Positions 9,919-18,449 of a stretch of 64,000 bases of DNA are shown here, one piece after another (position 1 is the stretch's first letter; each line of letters starts with the position of its first letter). The notes below the pieces were generated by a model, which was not told the DNA's origin, ran no database searches, and worked only from the letters and a program-made list of their open reading frames with translations. The translations under genes and the position numbers were made by a program. Origin of the DNA: Psychrobacter sp. (GTDB lineage: Bacteria; Pseudomonadota; Gammaproteobacteria; Pseudomonadales; Moraxellaceae); contig JAGLBE010000005.1 of assembly GCA_018260445.1 (NCBI GenBank), positions 62,001 to 126,000 of the forward strand, given 5' to 3'.

Positions 9919-11169
9919 ATGTCAATCAATTTTGAGCAAGCTTTAGAACAACTCGTGCCCCCACATGGTAGCCCCGCCCTAAACGTGTTATTACTAGAAG
10001 GTGATTTACTCGCCAACTCACTTAAAAAAGCCGCAACCCTACCGAGCGTGACGATGACCTCACGCGAACGCGGTGATTTAATTATGCTAGGGATTGGTGG
10101 CTTTACACCGCTCAATGGCTTTATGAATAAAGCGGATTGGCAAGGCGTTTGCGATGATATGACGCTAAAATCAGGCGGAAATAAAGGTCTGTTTTGGCCC
10201 ATTCCCATTACCCTATCAGTGAGTAGCGAGCAGGCCGAAGGCTTTAACGTGGGTGATGAGATTGCTTTAAGAGCAGAAGACGGCGAAATCATGGGCATTT
10301 TAACCCTAGAAGAAAAATACAGTATCGATAAAGCACACGAATGCCAGACTGTTTTTGGCACGACAGACACCGACCATCCTGGTGTAAAGAAGGTGATGGA
10401 GCAAGCAGAGGTGAACCTTGCTGGCCGAGTGGAAGTCTTCAGCCAAGGTGAGTTTCCGACGGAGTATGCGGGCATTTATATGACCCCCACCCAGACCCGT
10501 GAAGAATTTGCTAAAAAAGGCTGGAAAAAGGTAGCCGCGTTTCAAACCCGTAACCCGATGCACCGCTCACACGAATATTTGGCCAAAATTGCAGTTGAGA
10601 TTTGTGATGGGGTGATGATTCACTCGTTACTGGGCGCTTTAAAACCGGGCGATATTCCAGCAGAAGTACGTCAAGATGCTATTGCAAGCCTCATTAATCA
10701 TTATTTTAGAAGCGATACGGTGATTCAATCGGGTTATCCATTAGATATGCGCTATGCTGGCCCTCGTGAGGCCTTGTTGCATGCGCTATTTAGACAAAAC
10801 TATGGCTGCTCGGAGTTGATTGTTGGCCGTGATCATGCAGGCGTTGGCGATTATTATGGCGCTTTTGATGCCCAAGATATTTTTGATGCTATCCCAGCAG
10901 ATGCCCTAAAAACCAAACCCATTAAGATTGATTGGACGTTTTGGTGCAATGCTTGTCAGGCTATGGCGTCTACCAAAACCTGCCCACATCCTGCCGAAAA
11001 TCACGTTAAGGTATCGGGCACCAAGCTGCGCAAAGCCTTATCAGAGGACCAAGAGGTGCCTGCAAACTTTAGCCGCCCTGAAGTGTTAGATATCCTTAGA
11101 AACTATTATGCAGGTATCGCCAAAGAAGACCGCACCAAGGTAGAGCTTACTGGGGCGTCCGCAAAATAA
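9919..11169 (+). CDS. sat: ATP sulfurylase Sat
   Basis: Sulfate adenylyltransferase of the single-subunit type: sulfate + ATP gives adenosine 5'-phosphosulfate (APS). The nucleotide-binding [13 protein letters not shown] (QxRNPxHxxH) and [12 protein letters not shown] motifs and the N-terminal PUA-like [10 protein letters not shown] block are clear. The ATG at 9919, preceded by AAGGA, gives 416 aa, the usual length. cysC lies about 540 bp downstream behind a terminator, so activation to PAPS is encoded in two separate transcripts. No cysD/cysN pair is present in the window. Confidence 0.95.
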   Translation: MSINFEQALEQLVPPHGSPALNVLLLEGDLLANSLKKAATLPSVTMTSRERGDLIMLGIGGFTPLNGFMNKADWQGVCDDMTLKSGGNKGLFWPIPITLSVSSEQAEGFNVGDEIALRAEDGEIMGILTLEEKYSIDKAHECQTVFGTTDTDHPGVKKVMEQAEVNLAGRVEVFSQGEFPTEYAGIYMTPTQTREEFAKKGWKKVAAFQTRNPMHRSHEYLAKIAVEICDGVMIHSLLGALKPGDIPAEVRQDAIASLINHYFRSDTVIQSGYPLDMRYAGPREALLHALFRQNYGCSELIVGRDHAGVGDYYGAFDAQDIFDAIPADALKTKPIKIDWTFWCNACQAMASTKTCPHPAENHVKVSGTKLRKALSEDQEVPANFSRPEVLDILRNYYAGIAKEDRTKVELTGASAK

Positions 11170-11192
11170 GTGTTTGGCAGCAGATGGCGTTA

Positions 11193-11234
11193 ACTTAAAG
11201 AGACTGACTTAAAGAGGCTGACTTAAAGAGGCTG
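11193..11234. repeat. 14-bp tandem repeat, 3 copies
   Basis: ACTTAAAGAGACTG followed by two copies of ACTTAAAGAGGCTG, then a partial fourth copy. It lies right after the sat stop and before its terminator. Confidence 0.9.
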
Positions 11235-11259
11235 ACTTAGACATCCTATATACGGATAC

Positions 11260-11294
11260 GGCATAGTACTGATTAAAAGTGCTATGCCTTTTTA
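11260..11294 (+). terminator. Intrinsic terminator of sat
   Basis: GGCATAGTACT (11260-11270) pairs with AGTGCTATGCC (11278-11288, one G-T) around a 7-nt loop and runs into TTTTTATTTTATT. It separates sat from cysC. Confidence 0.85.
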
Positions 11295-11712
11295 TTTTAT
11301 TGCCTCACAGTTGAGGCTTAGTTAAGACATATTTAAGACCTAGTTAATACCTAGTTAAGGTTCAGTTGCGTCACAGTGGCATCGTTAACGTTTTATGCTA
11401 TATTGGCAAAAGATAGCCCCGCCCTTAGCTTTTATGAATAAGGGGCTGATGCTAAAATTGCCCAGACAGTGTTGCAAACGTAGATAAGGTTTAGACATTA
11501 TCGTCAGCTTGCGCCCAGTCTAGAACAATGTCTAGAACGATTTTAGCTATCAGCAGTGCTAATTCGCGACTATCCAACACGCCCTAATATAACGAGGACA
11601 CCTATTTGCGATTTACCGATTATTATCAGTTGTGATTAATCGTTATCAGTCGTGATTAACTGTTACCAATTATTATTTATCTCGCATCTCGCATCTCGCA
11701 TAAGGAAACCAT
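11295..11712. other. sat-cysC intergenic region
   Basis: No gene seen. Repeated words occur (TTAGTTAAGAC-like at about 11320-11360 and CATCTCG just before cysC). The ribosome-binding AAGGA of cysC lies at about 11702-11706. Confidence 0.4.
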
Positions 11713-12354
11713 ATGAGCACAGCGACTAATTCTAATAACACAGCGACCAATTTTAATAGCAAAGCGACCAATATCGTCTGGCACGATGCCGCCGTCACCC
11801 CTGCTGAGCGTCAAGACAAACTGGGTAACAAACCTTGCATCCTTTGGTATACCGGGCTTTCGGGCTCCGGCAAGTCCACCGTTGCCAATGCCGTCGACCG
11901 TATGCTACACGACCGTGGCTATGCGACCTATTTACTCGATGGCGACAATGTGCGCCACGGATTAAATAAAGACTTGGGCTTTAGCGATGCCGACCGTGTC
12001 GAAAATATTCGTCGTATTGCTGAGGTAAGTCGCCTGTTTAATGATGCCGGCTTGATTGTGTCGACGGCGTTTATCTCGCCGTTTATGTCGGATAGGGACT
12101 CGGCACGTGCTTTGATTGGCGATGATTTTATTGAAATATTTGTCGATACGCCGCTAGAGGAATGCGAAAAACGTGACCCTAAGGGCTTGTATAAAAAAGC
12201 TCGGGCAGGCGAGATTTCTAACTTTACCGGCATTGATTCCCCTTATGAAGCCCCAGGCGCACCCGAAATGCATGTGCAGACGCAGGGTAAAAGCATTGAA
12301 GAGGTGGCCAAACAGATTGTGGATTATTTAATAGCGCAAAACTATATAAAGTAA
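11713..12354 (+). CDS. cysC: APS kinase CysC
   Basis: Adenylylsulfate kinase, which phosphorylates APS to PAPS. The Walker A loop GLSGSGKST is at residues 48-56. LLDGDNVRHGLNKDLGFS, the FISPF block and RDPKGLYKKARAGEI are diagnostic. The 213-aa length is normal; the first 25 residues are an Asn/Thr/Ala-rich tail with a duplicated SNNTATNFNSKATN-like sequence. The pair sat/cysC supplies PAPS for assimilation or sulfation; no PAPS reductase is in the window. Confidence 0.95.
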   Translation: MSTATNSNNTATNFNSKATNIVWHDAAVTPAERQDKLGNKPCILWYTGLSGSGKSTVANAVDRMLHDRGYATYLLDGDNVRHGLNKDLGFSDADRVENIRRIAEVSRLFNDAGLIVSTAFISPFMSDRDSARALIGDDFIEIFVDTPLEECEKRDPKGLYKKARAGEISNFTGIDSPYEAPGAPEMHVQTQGKSIEEVAKQIVDYLIAQNYIK

Positions 12355-12698
12355 CCTCGTTCTCAACTTATTAGTAGCTTTGTTTAGGTAGCTAATCCCG
12401 CTTTGCGCTACTATCTTGGCTTGCACAGGAGCAGGCACTACTGTCAAGTGTCGTTCCTGTTACCTCGATAACGCCTCTTGCCAAGTGCCTGCAATCCTGT
12501 GCTGTACCAAGTATAGCCGCTACAATCGGGGCTAAACCGCACCTTAGATTTAAGTTTAGCGTAATATGTTGAGAGTGACGTAAAGTAATGAATGAGATAA
12601 CGGGCAATGCTAAGTCGATAGCGATACAAGCCCTAGCAAAATACAGTCGTGAGCAGTGGGCTTAACTTATAGGTAGGGACAGAGATAGGGATAGGGTA
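12355..12698. other. cysC to DHH gene intergenic region
   Basis: I see no gene or terminator that I would defend. Purine-rich AGGGACAGAGATAGGGATAGGG-like sequence precedes the next start codon and contains its ribosome-binding site. Confidence 0.4.
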
Positions 12699-13691
12699 TT
12701 GACTTATATTGACGTGTTTAATGGCGATGCCGATGGCATACTGTCATTAATCCAATGGCGACAGGCGTATCCACTGACTGCGCAAGATACGCAGGTGCTT
12801 ATCACTGGTGTCAAACGGGATATCGCCTTGGTCAGTCAAATTGATGACCGTTTGGCCAACGATGCCACTATCACGGTATTGGATGTGTCTTTTGATAAAA
12901 ATGCCAACGATGTCAAGCGAGTTTTGCCGCATTGCCATAGCCTGTATTACTGCGATCACCATCAGGCCAAGCGTTTATTTGAACATGATAAGCTCACCAC
13001 AAATATTAATACAGCCCCGACGGTCTGTACTGGCTTGCTCGTTAATAGCCATCTGACCCAAACGAATCCTAAACTTGCTTGCCCCCTATGGGCCATAGCC
13101 GCTGCGTATGGCGATGGCTTGGACAATATTGCTGATAATTATGCCAAACATTTGGCCTTAAGTGAGGCGCAGCGCCAACAGCTAAAACAGCTGGGCGTCT
13201 TGGTCAATTATAATGGCTATGGCAGTGCCGTCGCAGATTTACATTGCCATCCGGCAACGTTATATCAACGCTTAATGGCGTATGCGACGCCTTTTGATGT
13301 GGTGGCAGATAAGGCCTCGCCTTTTATTAGATTACAGCAAGGTTATGAGGCGGACATGGCCAAGGTCAAAGCAGTTATGCCATTGACTTTGGATCAGGTG
13401 ATAACGGTGATATTAGACGATGCGCCATGGGCAAGGCGTATTAGTGGCACTTATGGCAATCAATTGGCAGCGAGTAACCCTGAAAACCCCATTGTCGTGG
13501 TCACCAGCAATCAACAAGGCAGCTATACGATTAGCTTAAGAGCCCCTAAAAATAACCCTTATGGTGCCAGTAATATTTGTGGCCAATTTGCCACAGGCGG
13601 CGGGCGCGAAGGGGCAGCGGGCATCAATGCGCTGCCTGTCAATGAATTAGAAGGATTTATCGCAGTGGTTAGGCAATTTTATAACCCCTAA
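12699..13691 (+). CDS. DHH-family phosphoesterase
   Basis: A DHH/DHHA1 phosphoesterase, the fold of RecJ and NrnA oligoribonucleases. DVFNGDADG (about residues 5-13) and YYCDHHQAK supply metal ligands, with DHH about 90 residues in. The C-terminal DHHA1 motif is GGGREGAAG. Length is 330 aa. The start is TTG with AGGG 8 nt upstream; no ATG fits the conserved N-terminus. The substrate cannot be told from sequence: candidates are short RNA, pAp or a cyclic dinucleotide product. pAp hydrolysis would suit the sat/cysC neighbourhood, but that is inference only. Confidence 0.85.
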   Translation: MTYIDVFNGDADGILSLIQWRQAYPLTAQDTQVLITGVKRDIALVSQIDDRLANDATITVLDVSFDKNANDVKRVLPHCHSLYYCDHHQAKRLFEHDKLTTNINTAPTVCTGLLVNSHLTQTNPKLACPLWAIAAAYGDGLDNIADNYAKHLALSEAQRQQLKQLGVLVNYNGYGSAVADLHCHPATLYQRLMAYATPFDVVADKASPFIRLQQGYEADMAKVKAVMPLTLDQVITVILDDAPWARRISGTYGNQLAASNPENPIVVVTSNQQGSYTISLRAPKNNPYGASNICGQFATGGGREGAAGINALPVNELEGFIAVVRQFYNP

Positions 13692-13717
13692 ATCGAACCG
13701 CTTTGGCCACACAGCAA

Positions 13718-15172
13718 CTACGCCAATACTGCCCCTTGCGCTTCTAACCATTCGCTAATTTCGGTTATTTTATCGCTTAATAGAGCCTCGTCGCCACGGG
13801 TTTCAATATTTAGGCGAATTAAGGGCTCGGTATTGGAGGTACGCAAGTTAAAACGCCAGTCACCGAAATCAAGGCTTAAGCCATCAAGGGTGTCTTTTGC
13901 AGGGCTGGCGTGGGCGTATTGGTTGGCGATACGCTCGATGATGGTTGCACTGGGCGTATCGCTTAAGCGAAAATTAATCTCACCAGAGCTGGGATAAGCG
14001 GCGATACGTTCATCGACCAATTGCCCAAGCGACTGGCCAGTGATGGATAATAGCTCAATGGTCAGTAGCCAAGGTATCATGCCGCTGTCACAATAAAAAA
14101 AGTCTTGAAAATAATGATGGGCGCTCATCTCGCCGCCATAGACAGCGCCAGACTCGCGCATGACTTGCTTAATAAACGAATGCCCCGACTTGCTAATGAC
14201 CGCCTTGCCGCCGGCCTCATCAATAATAGCCTCAGTATTAAAAACCACTCTTGGGTCGTACACAATCGCCGCGCCAATGTGTTTTTGTAAAAACGCCTGC
14301 GCCAACATCCCCACAATATAACTGCCCTCGACAAACTCGCCACGGGCATCAAACAAAAAGCAGCGGTCAAAGTCGCCATCAAAAGCAATGCCTAGGTCGG
14401 CTTGATGATCTAAAACGGCCTGTTTGGTGGAGTCACGGTTTGCCAAAATCATCGGATTGGGTATGCCATTTGGAAAGCTGCCGTCAGGGGTGTGATGCAA
14501 GGTTATTATCTTGATGGGCGCCGCTGCGGCAAGCAAACGCTGCTCAATTAAATCGACCACAGGCCCAGCGCTACCATTGCCAGAATTGACGACGAGGGTT
14601 AACGGTTGTAACTTATCCGTGTCAATAAAGCTTAAGATATGGTCGATATAAGCAGTTTTATCGGCCTTTAAATCGACCTTGCCCTTGGTTACCGGTTGGG
14701 TAAAATCGCCCTGCTCGGCGACGTTTTGCACCGCGGCCAAACCGGTATCGGCACTGATGGGACGAGAGCCATCGCGCACCAGTTTTAAGCCATTGTAATT
14801 AATCGGGTTATGACTGGCAGTCACTTCGATACCGCCCAATGCCTCATAATGACTGGTGGCAAAATACACCTCTTCAGTACCGGCCATGCCCAGATCTATC
14901 ACATCTACCCCAGCGTCAATAATGCCCTTGATAGCGGCGTTTTTTAGGGTCTCGCTGGAGTCGCGAATATCGCAGCCAATAACAATGGCATTGTGTATCT
15001 GCTTGGCGACGCCATTTTGTTCACGCTTGGCCACTAAAATTTGGGCTAAAGCACGGCCAATACGATAGGCGATGTCGTCATCCAAGTTAACGCCCAGCTC
15101 GCCTCTGATGTCGTAGGCTTTAAAAGAGGTGATGGGTCTGTGCGGGTAGGGTGTTGTTGATACGTTAGTCAT
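13718..15172 (-). CDS. manB: Phosphomannomutase/phosphoglucomutase
   Basis: Interconverts mannose-6-P and mannose-1-P (and perhaps glucose phosphates) for nucleotide-sugar synthesis. The phosphoserine loop VTASHNPINYNGLKLV, the metal loop FDGDFDRCF and the sugar-binding GGEMSAHHYF are all present, and the C-terminal RTSNTEPLIRLNIE binds phosphate. At 484 aa it resembles CpsG/ManB of E. coli in the SHNP region. It precedes ugd on the same strand in a chromosome neighbourhood without glycosyltransferases, so it probably serves envelope polysaccharide genes elsewhere. Confidence 0.92.
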   Translation of the reverse strand: MTNVSTTPYPHRPITSFKAYDIRGELGVNLDDDIAYRIGRALAQILVAKREQNGVAKQIHNAIVIGCDIRDSSETLKNAAIKGIIDAGVDVIDLGMAGTEEVYFATSHYEALGGIEVTASHNPINYNGLKLVRDGSRPISADTGLAAVQNVAEQGDFTQPVTKGKVDLKADKTAYIDHILSFIDTDKLQPLTLVVNSGNGSAGPVVDLIEQRLLAAAAPIKIITLHHTPDGSFPNGIPNPMILANRDSTKQAVLDHQADLGIAFDGDFDRCFLFDARGEFVEGSYIVGMLAQAFLQKHIGAAIVYDPRVVFNTEAIIDEAGGKAVISKSGHSFIKQVMRESGAVYGGEMSAHHYFQDFFYCDSGMIPWLLTIELLSITGQSLGQLVDERIAAYPSSGEINFRLSDTPSATIIERIANQYAHASPAKDTLDGLSLDFGDWRFNLRTSNTEPLIRLNIETRGDEALLSDKITEISEWLEAQGAVLA

Positions 15173-15263
15173 TACGGGCTCTTAGGGTCATAGTCGGGGT
15201 CAAGTTATGGGTTGCGGGTTGGTCATTGGTCATTGGTTTGGCCATTGTAGAAGCTGTATGGCG

Positions 15264-16511
15264 TTAGCTATAGCCAAAGACATCTCGAGAATACACCTTA
15301 TCGGCTACCTCAAGCAATTCATCATGCCAGCGATTGGCAACAATCACATCATTTTGTTGCTTAAAAGCGGCCAAATCGCTGATGACGCAGCATTCCTCAA
15401 ACAAAGCGGCTGTGATTGCAGGCTCATAAATGGTCACGCTAACGCCATGTTGTTTTAGTAGCGTGATGACATCCAGCACCGCAGAATCTCTAAAGTTATC
15501 GGCATCTTTTTTCATACTTAAGCGATAAATCCCCACGCTATTGGGCTTTTTAGCGATAATCTGCCGGGCAATAAAGCGTTTGCGGGTGTTATTGGCATCC
15601 ACCACCGCATGAATTAAATTGGCAGGAATGCCGGCATAGTTGGCTTTGAGTTGCTGGGTGTCTTTGGGCAAGCAATAACCGCCATAGCCAAAGGAGGGGT
15701 TATTATAATGCTCGCCAATGCGCGGGTCTAGGCCAACGCCAGTAATTATCAACTGGCTATTGAGATGACTGCTTTCAGCAAAGCTATCAAGCTCATTAAA
15801 AAAAGCAATACGGGTCGCAAGGTAGCTATTAGCAAATAACTTCACGGCTTCGGCCTCGGTGGGCGGCATTAATAATTGGGTAATATTGTCTTTTTCGCTA
15901 GCCCGTTGATACAATGCCATCAAGGCGGTTGCAAAGTTTTTTTGATTGTCGGAGGCACCCATAATGATACGAGAGGGGTTTAAATTATCATAAAGGGCTT
16001 GGCCTTCACGTAAAAATTCGGGCATAAATAAAATATTAGCATCAAACTTTTGGCGCATCTCTTCGCTAAAGCCGATAGGAATGGTCGATTTAATCACAAT
16101 AGGCACTTGTGAATTTTGGCCGCGTATCGCCGTGATACTGTCTTCAACCGAGCTGGTATCAAAATTGCCAGACGCCACGTCATAGTTGGTCGGGGTGGCA
16201 ATAATGACCACGTCCGCATCTTGATAAATGCCCCGTGGCTGCTCTGCTGGAAACGGGGTATTGGTCGCTTTCAAATGCAACGCTTTATGGGTCAAATAAT
16301 AGCAAATATCGGCATCTTGTAAGGGTGATTGCTGCTGCTGCAATAAGGCAATCTTTTGTTTATCAATATCATAGAGTGTGACCTCGGTATTGAGGTGTGC
16401 TTGCGCCAATAAAATCGCATTGGATAAACCGACGTAGCCGGCGCCAACAACGACAATCGTAGTGATAGACGTCTTAGGATGTTCTGTTACTAAATTTACG
16501 GGTTTACTCAT
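15264..16511 (-). CDS. ugd: UDP-glucose 6-dehydrogenase
   Basis: Oxidises UDP-glucose to UDP-glucuronate with two NAD+. The Rossmann VVGAGYVGLSNAILLAQ, the VIIATPTNYD block, IKSTIPIGFSE, MPEFLREG and the catalytic-cysteine motif FGYGGYCLPKDT are in the usual order. The ATG at 16511 gives 415 aa; an upstream ATG (16589) adds 26 residues with no family match. It resembles the E. coli-type Ugd. It is transcribed toward the phosphomannomutase gene with a 91-bp gap, so the two may form an operon. Confidence 0.93.
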   Translation of the reverse strand: MSKPVNLVTEHPKTSITTIVVVGAGYVGLSNAILLAQAHLNTEVTLYDIDKQKIALLQQQQSPLQDADICYYLTHKALHLKATNTPFPAEQPRGIYQDADVVIIATPTNYDVASGNFDTSSVEDSITAIRGQNSQVPIVIKSTIPIGFSEEMRQKFDANILFMPEFLREGQALYDNLNPSRIIMGASDNQKNFATALMALYQRASEKDNITQLLMPPTEAEAVKLFANSYLATRIAFFNELDSFAESSHLNSQLIITGVGLDPRIGEHYNNPSFGYGGYCLPKDTQQLKANYAGIPANLIHAVVDANNTRKRFIARQIIAKKPNSVGIYRLSMKKDADNFRDSAVLDVITLLKQHGVSVTIYEPAITAALFEECCVISDLAAFKQQNDVIVANRWHDELLEVADKVYSRDVFGYS

Positions 16512-16916
16512 GGTTAGTCTACGCTTCTTTGAGTGTATTAGGATGAAATGGTTGATAGCTTTTTTAGGCAAGTTGATGCCATGATACACGTGCTAGATGA
16601 CAAACCGATAACAGGCGCCTAACAGCATCGCTGAACCGACAGCAAAACTATAGTGTTTGAAATAGCGATTAATATTCAAACGTTTAAATTTTCAGACCCA
16701 CTTTTGTAAACAACAGCGAAAGCTTAAAAGAGACTAAAAGAACGAATAGGGATGACAGCTAACCAGGCGTAACCAGGCGTCAGTAGGCGTAAGTAGGCGT
16801 CAGTAGGCGTAAGTCGGTTTTTATGATTAAATATTCGAGTAGCGCCACAGAACCAAACTAAATCACTAAATATTAACGCTCTAAACCCTATAGCCTAACT
16901 TTAAGAGTGAGTAACC
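16512..16916. other. Divergent ugd-mazG intergenic region
   Basis: It contains a 10-bp tandem array (16761-16815). No convincing promoter pair stands out. The mazG start is preceded by AAGAGTGAGTAACC, a weak ribosome-binding region. Confidence 0.4.
16761..16815. repeat. 10-bp tandem repeat, 5 copies
   Basis: AACCAGGCGT x2, then CAGTAGGCGT, AAGTAGGCGT, CAGTAGGCGT and a truncated AAGTC. The unit is one DNA turn long, so GGCGT recurs on one face of the helix. Confidence 0.9.
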
Positions 16917-17864
16917 ATGACAGACAACAAACCGTTATCAACCGGTCAAGATACCCCTATTTTATCGCCACAAAGGCTCAGCCCGGTTGCTGCAGTCTCA
17001 GTTTTAGCCCCAGTCCCAGTTAACCTCGTACCAAAACCACAACCGACGGCGCAGTTGTCAGATTTATTGGCGCTAATGGCGAGGCTACGCAGCGATTGCC
17101 CATGGGATAAAAAGCAGACCAACCACAGTCTATTGCCTTACGCGATAGAGGAGGCCTATGAGTTGGCCGAAGCGGTGCAAACAGACGATGACGAGGATAT
17201 CAAGGGCGAGCTTGGCGATGTGTTGTTACAGGTCATCTTCCACTGCCAGCTGTATGCCGAACAAGGGCGGTTTGATGTGGGCGATGTGATGTATACGTTG
17301 CAAGACAAACTCATCCGCCGCCATCCGCACGTGTTTGAGCGAGAATCATTGCCCGATGCTGCAGCGGTCAAGCAGCGCTGGGATGACATCAAAGCGGCTG
17401 AGGTGGCAGAGCGAGCAAGGCGTGGCAAACCCAAACGGCGTTTGGATGCCATCAAGGCGGGCAGTGCGTTGATGCAAGCCGAAAGCCTACAAAAAGCGGC
17501 CAGCAAGCTTGGGTTTGATTGGGCGGAGGTAGAGGGCGCTATTGACAAGCTAGAAGAAGAGATTGCAGAGCTTAAAGCACTTATACCGTCCGCAAAGCAA
17601 ACCGTCACTGACTCAAATCATGCGCTGATAAATCGTCAGCGAGTCGAGATTGAAAAGGAGCTGGGCGACTGCGTCTTTGGGCTGGTCAATGTGGCGCGTA
17701 AGCTCGATGTCGATATTGAAGCGGCGACCCTGACCTGCGTGCACAAATTTCGCAGCCGTTTTGGGTTTATTGAGGATGCCTTGGCTAAACAAGGTCAAAC
17801 GCCAGAGACCAGCAGTCTTGAAGAGCTGGATGCTTTGTGGGCGCTGGCAAAACAGTATGAATAA
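16917..17864 (+). CDS. mazG: Nucleoside triphosphate pyrophosphohydrolase MazG
   Basis: All-alpha NTP pyrophosphatase that clears non-canonical NTPs and can lower ppGpp. The first MazG domain has CPWDKKQTNHSLLPYAIEEAYELAEA with the metal-binding EExxE and downstream GELGDVLLQ. The second has EKELGDCVFGLVN. At 315 aa it is about 50 aa longer than the E. coli enzyme, because of a Pro/Val-rich N-terminal tail (about residues 1-42) and a short insert in the second domain. The ComEA-like gene follows 32 bp later, probably in the same transcript. Confidence 0.93.
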   Translation: MTDNKPLSTGQDTPILSPQRLSPVAAVSVLAPVPVNLVPKPQPTAQLSDLLALMARLRSDCPWDKKQTNHSLLPYAIEEAYELAEAVQTDDDEDIKGELGDVLLQVIFHCQLYAEQGRFDVGDVMYTLQDKLIRRHPHVFERESLPDAAAVKQRWDDIKAAEVAERARRGKPKRRLDAIKAGSALMQAESLQKAASKLGFDWAEVEGAIDKLEEEIAELKALIPSAKQTVTDSNHALINRQRVEIEKELGDCVFGLVNVARKLDVDIEAATLTCVHKFRSRFGFIEDALAKQGQTPETSSLEELDALWALAKQYE

Positions 17865-17896
17865 CGATGACGAATGACGACTAACGAGGGGGCAGG

Positions 17897-18250
17897 ATGC
17901 GACGCTATATTTTATGGCTGCTGCTGGTTTTACAAGCCGTCATAGTTGGCAATAATGCGGCAGCGGCGCAATGTTATGCAAATGTAGAAAAAGCCTATCG
18001 TCATTTACTGGCGCAAGAGCAAGTTAATCAGCAACGCTTGCAGGCGGGCAGCAGCTTGCCGGTGAATATCAATACGGCGATGCAGGCGCAGTTGATGAGC
18101 CTTAAAGGCATTGGCAATAGTAAGGCAGCGGCCATTATTGAATATCGTAACACGGTCGGCCCGTTCGCGACGGTCGATGACTTAAGCAAGGTAAAAGGCA
18201 TTGGCGCAAAAACAGTTGAGAAAAATCGCCAGCGCTTAACGGTTCACTAA
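17897..18250 (+). CDS. ComEA-like helix-hairpin-helix protein
   Basis: A 117-aa secreted or periplasmic DNA-binding protein. A hydrophobic signal peptide covers about residues 4-24. A linker follows, and then a ComEA-type double HhH domain begins at VNINTA and contains LKGIGNSKAAAIIEYR and VKGIGAKTVEKNR. In related naturally competent Moraxellaceae such proteins bind incoming DNA in the periplasm. AGGGGGC 5-10 nt before the ATG is consistent with a ribosome-binding site. Confidence 0.87.
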   Translation: MRRYILWLLLVLQAVIVGNNAAAAQCYANVEKAYRHLLAQEQVNQQRLQAGSSLPVNINTAMQAQLMSLKGIGNSKAAAIIEYRNTVGPFATVDDLSKVKGIGAKTVEKNRQRLTVH

Positions 18251-18259
18251 GTCAGCTTC

Positions 18260-18302
18260 TTAAGCAGATGGACTAATTAATTTAAGCAAATGGACTAATT
18301 AA
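18260..18302. repeat. 22-bp tandem duplication, 2 copies
   Basis: TTAAGCAGATGGACTAATTAAT is followed by a second copy with one change in the body, just after the ComEA-like gene. Confidence 0.85.
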
Positions 18303-18449
18303 CGCCGATAATCCCGGGGCGGTTCAAGGGGACACAAGATTAGGGCTAAAAAAGCCCCCGCCAATTTGCTTATTGACAGGAGCTCTTGTTGCTGTATTTT
18401 TATAGTACAACCAAACAAAGCTATGGTATTTTGTCAAAAATACGACATA

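Noticed and set aside
9873..10475. 200-codon reverse-strand open frame inside sat
   Set aside because: It is antisense to a strongly conserved enzyme and reads as a low-complexity Ser/Pro-rich shadow with no domain.
15207..15458. Forward open frame overlapping the 5' side of the ugd-manB gap
   Set aside because: It runs antisense through the conserved C-terminus of ugd, and no homology is visible.
17156..17608. 150-codon reverse frame inside mazG
   Set aside because: Shadow of the conserved MazG domains.
18343..18357. GGGCT/AGCCC hairpin as a terminator for the ComEA-like gene
   Set aside because: A 5-bp stem with no T tail on either side; too weak.
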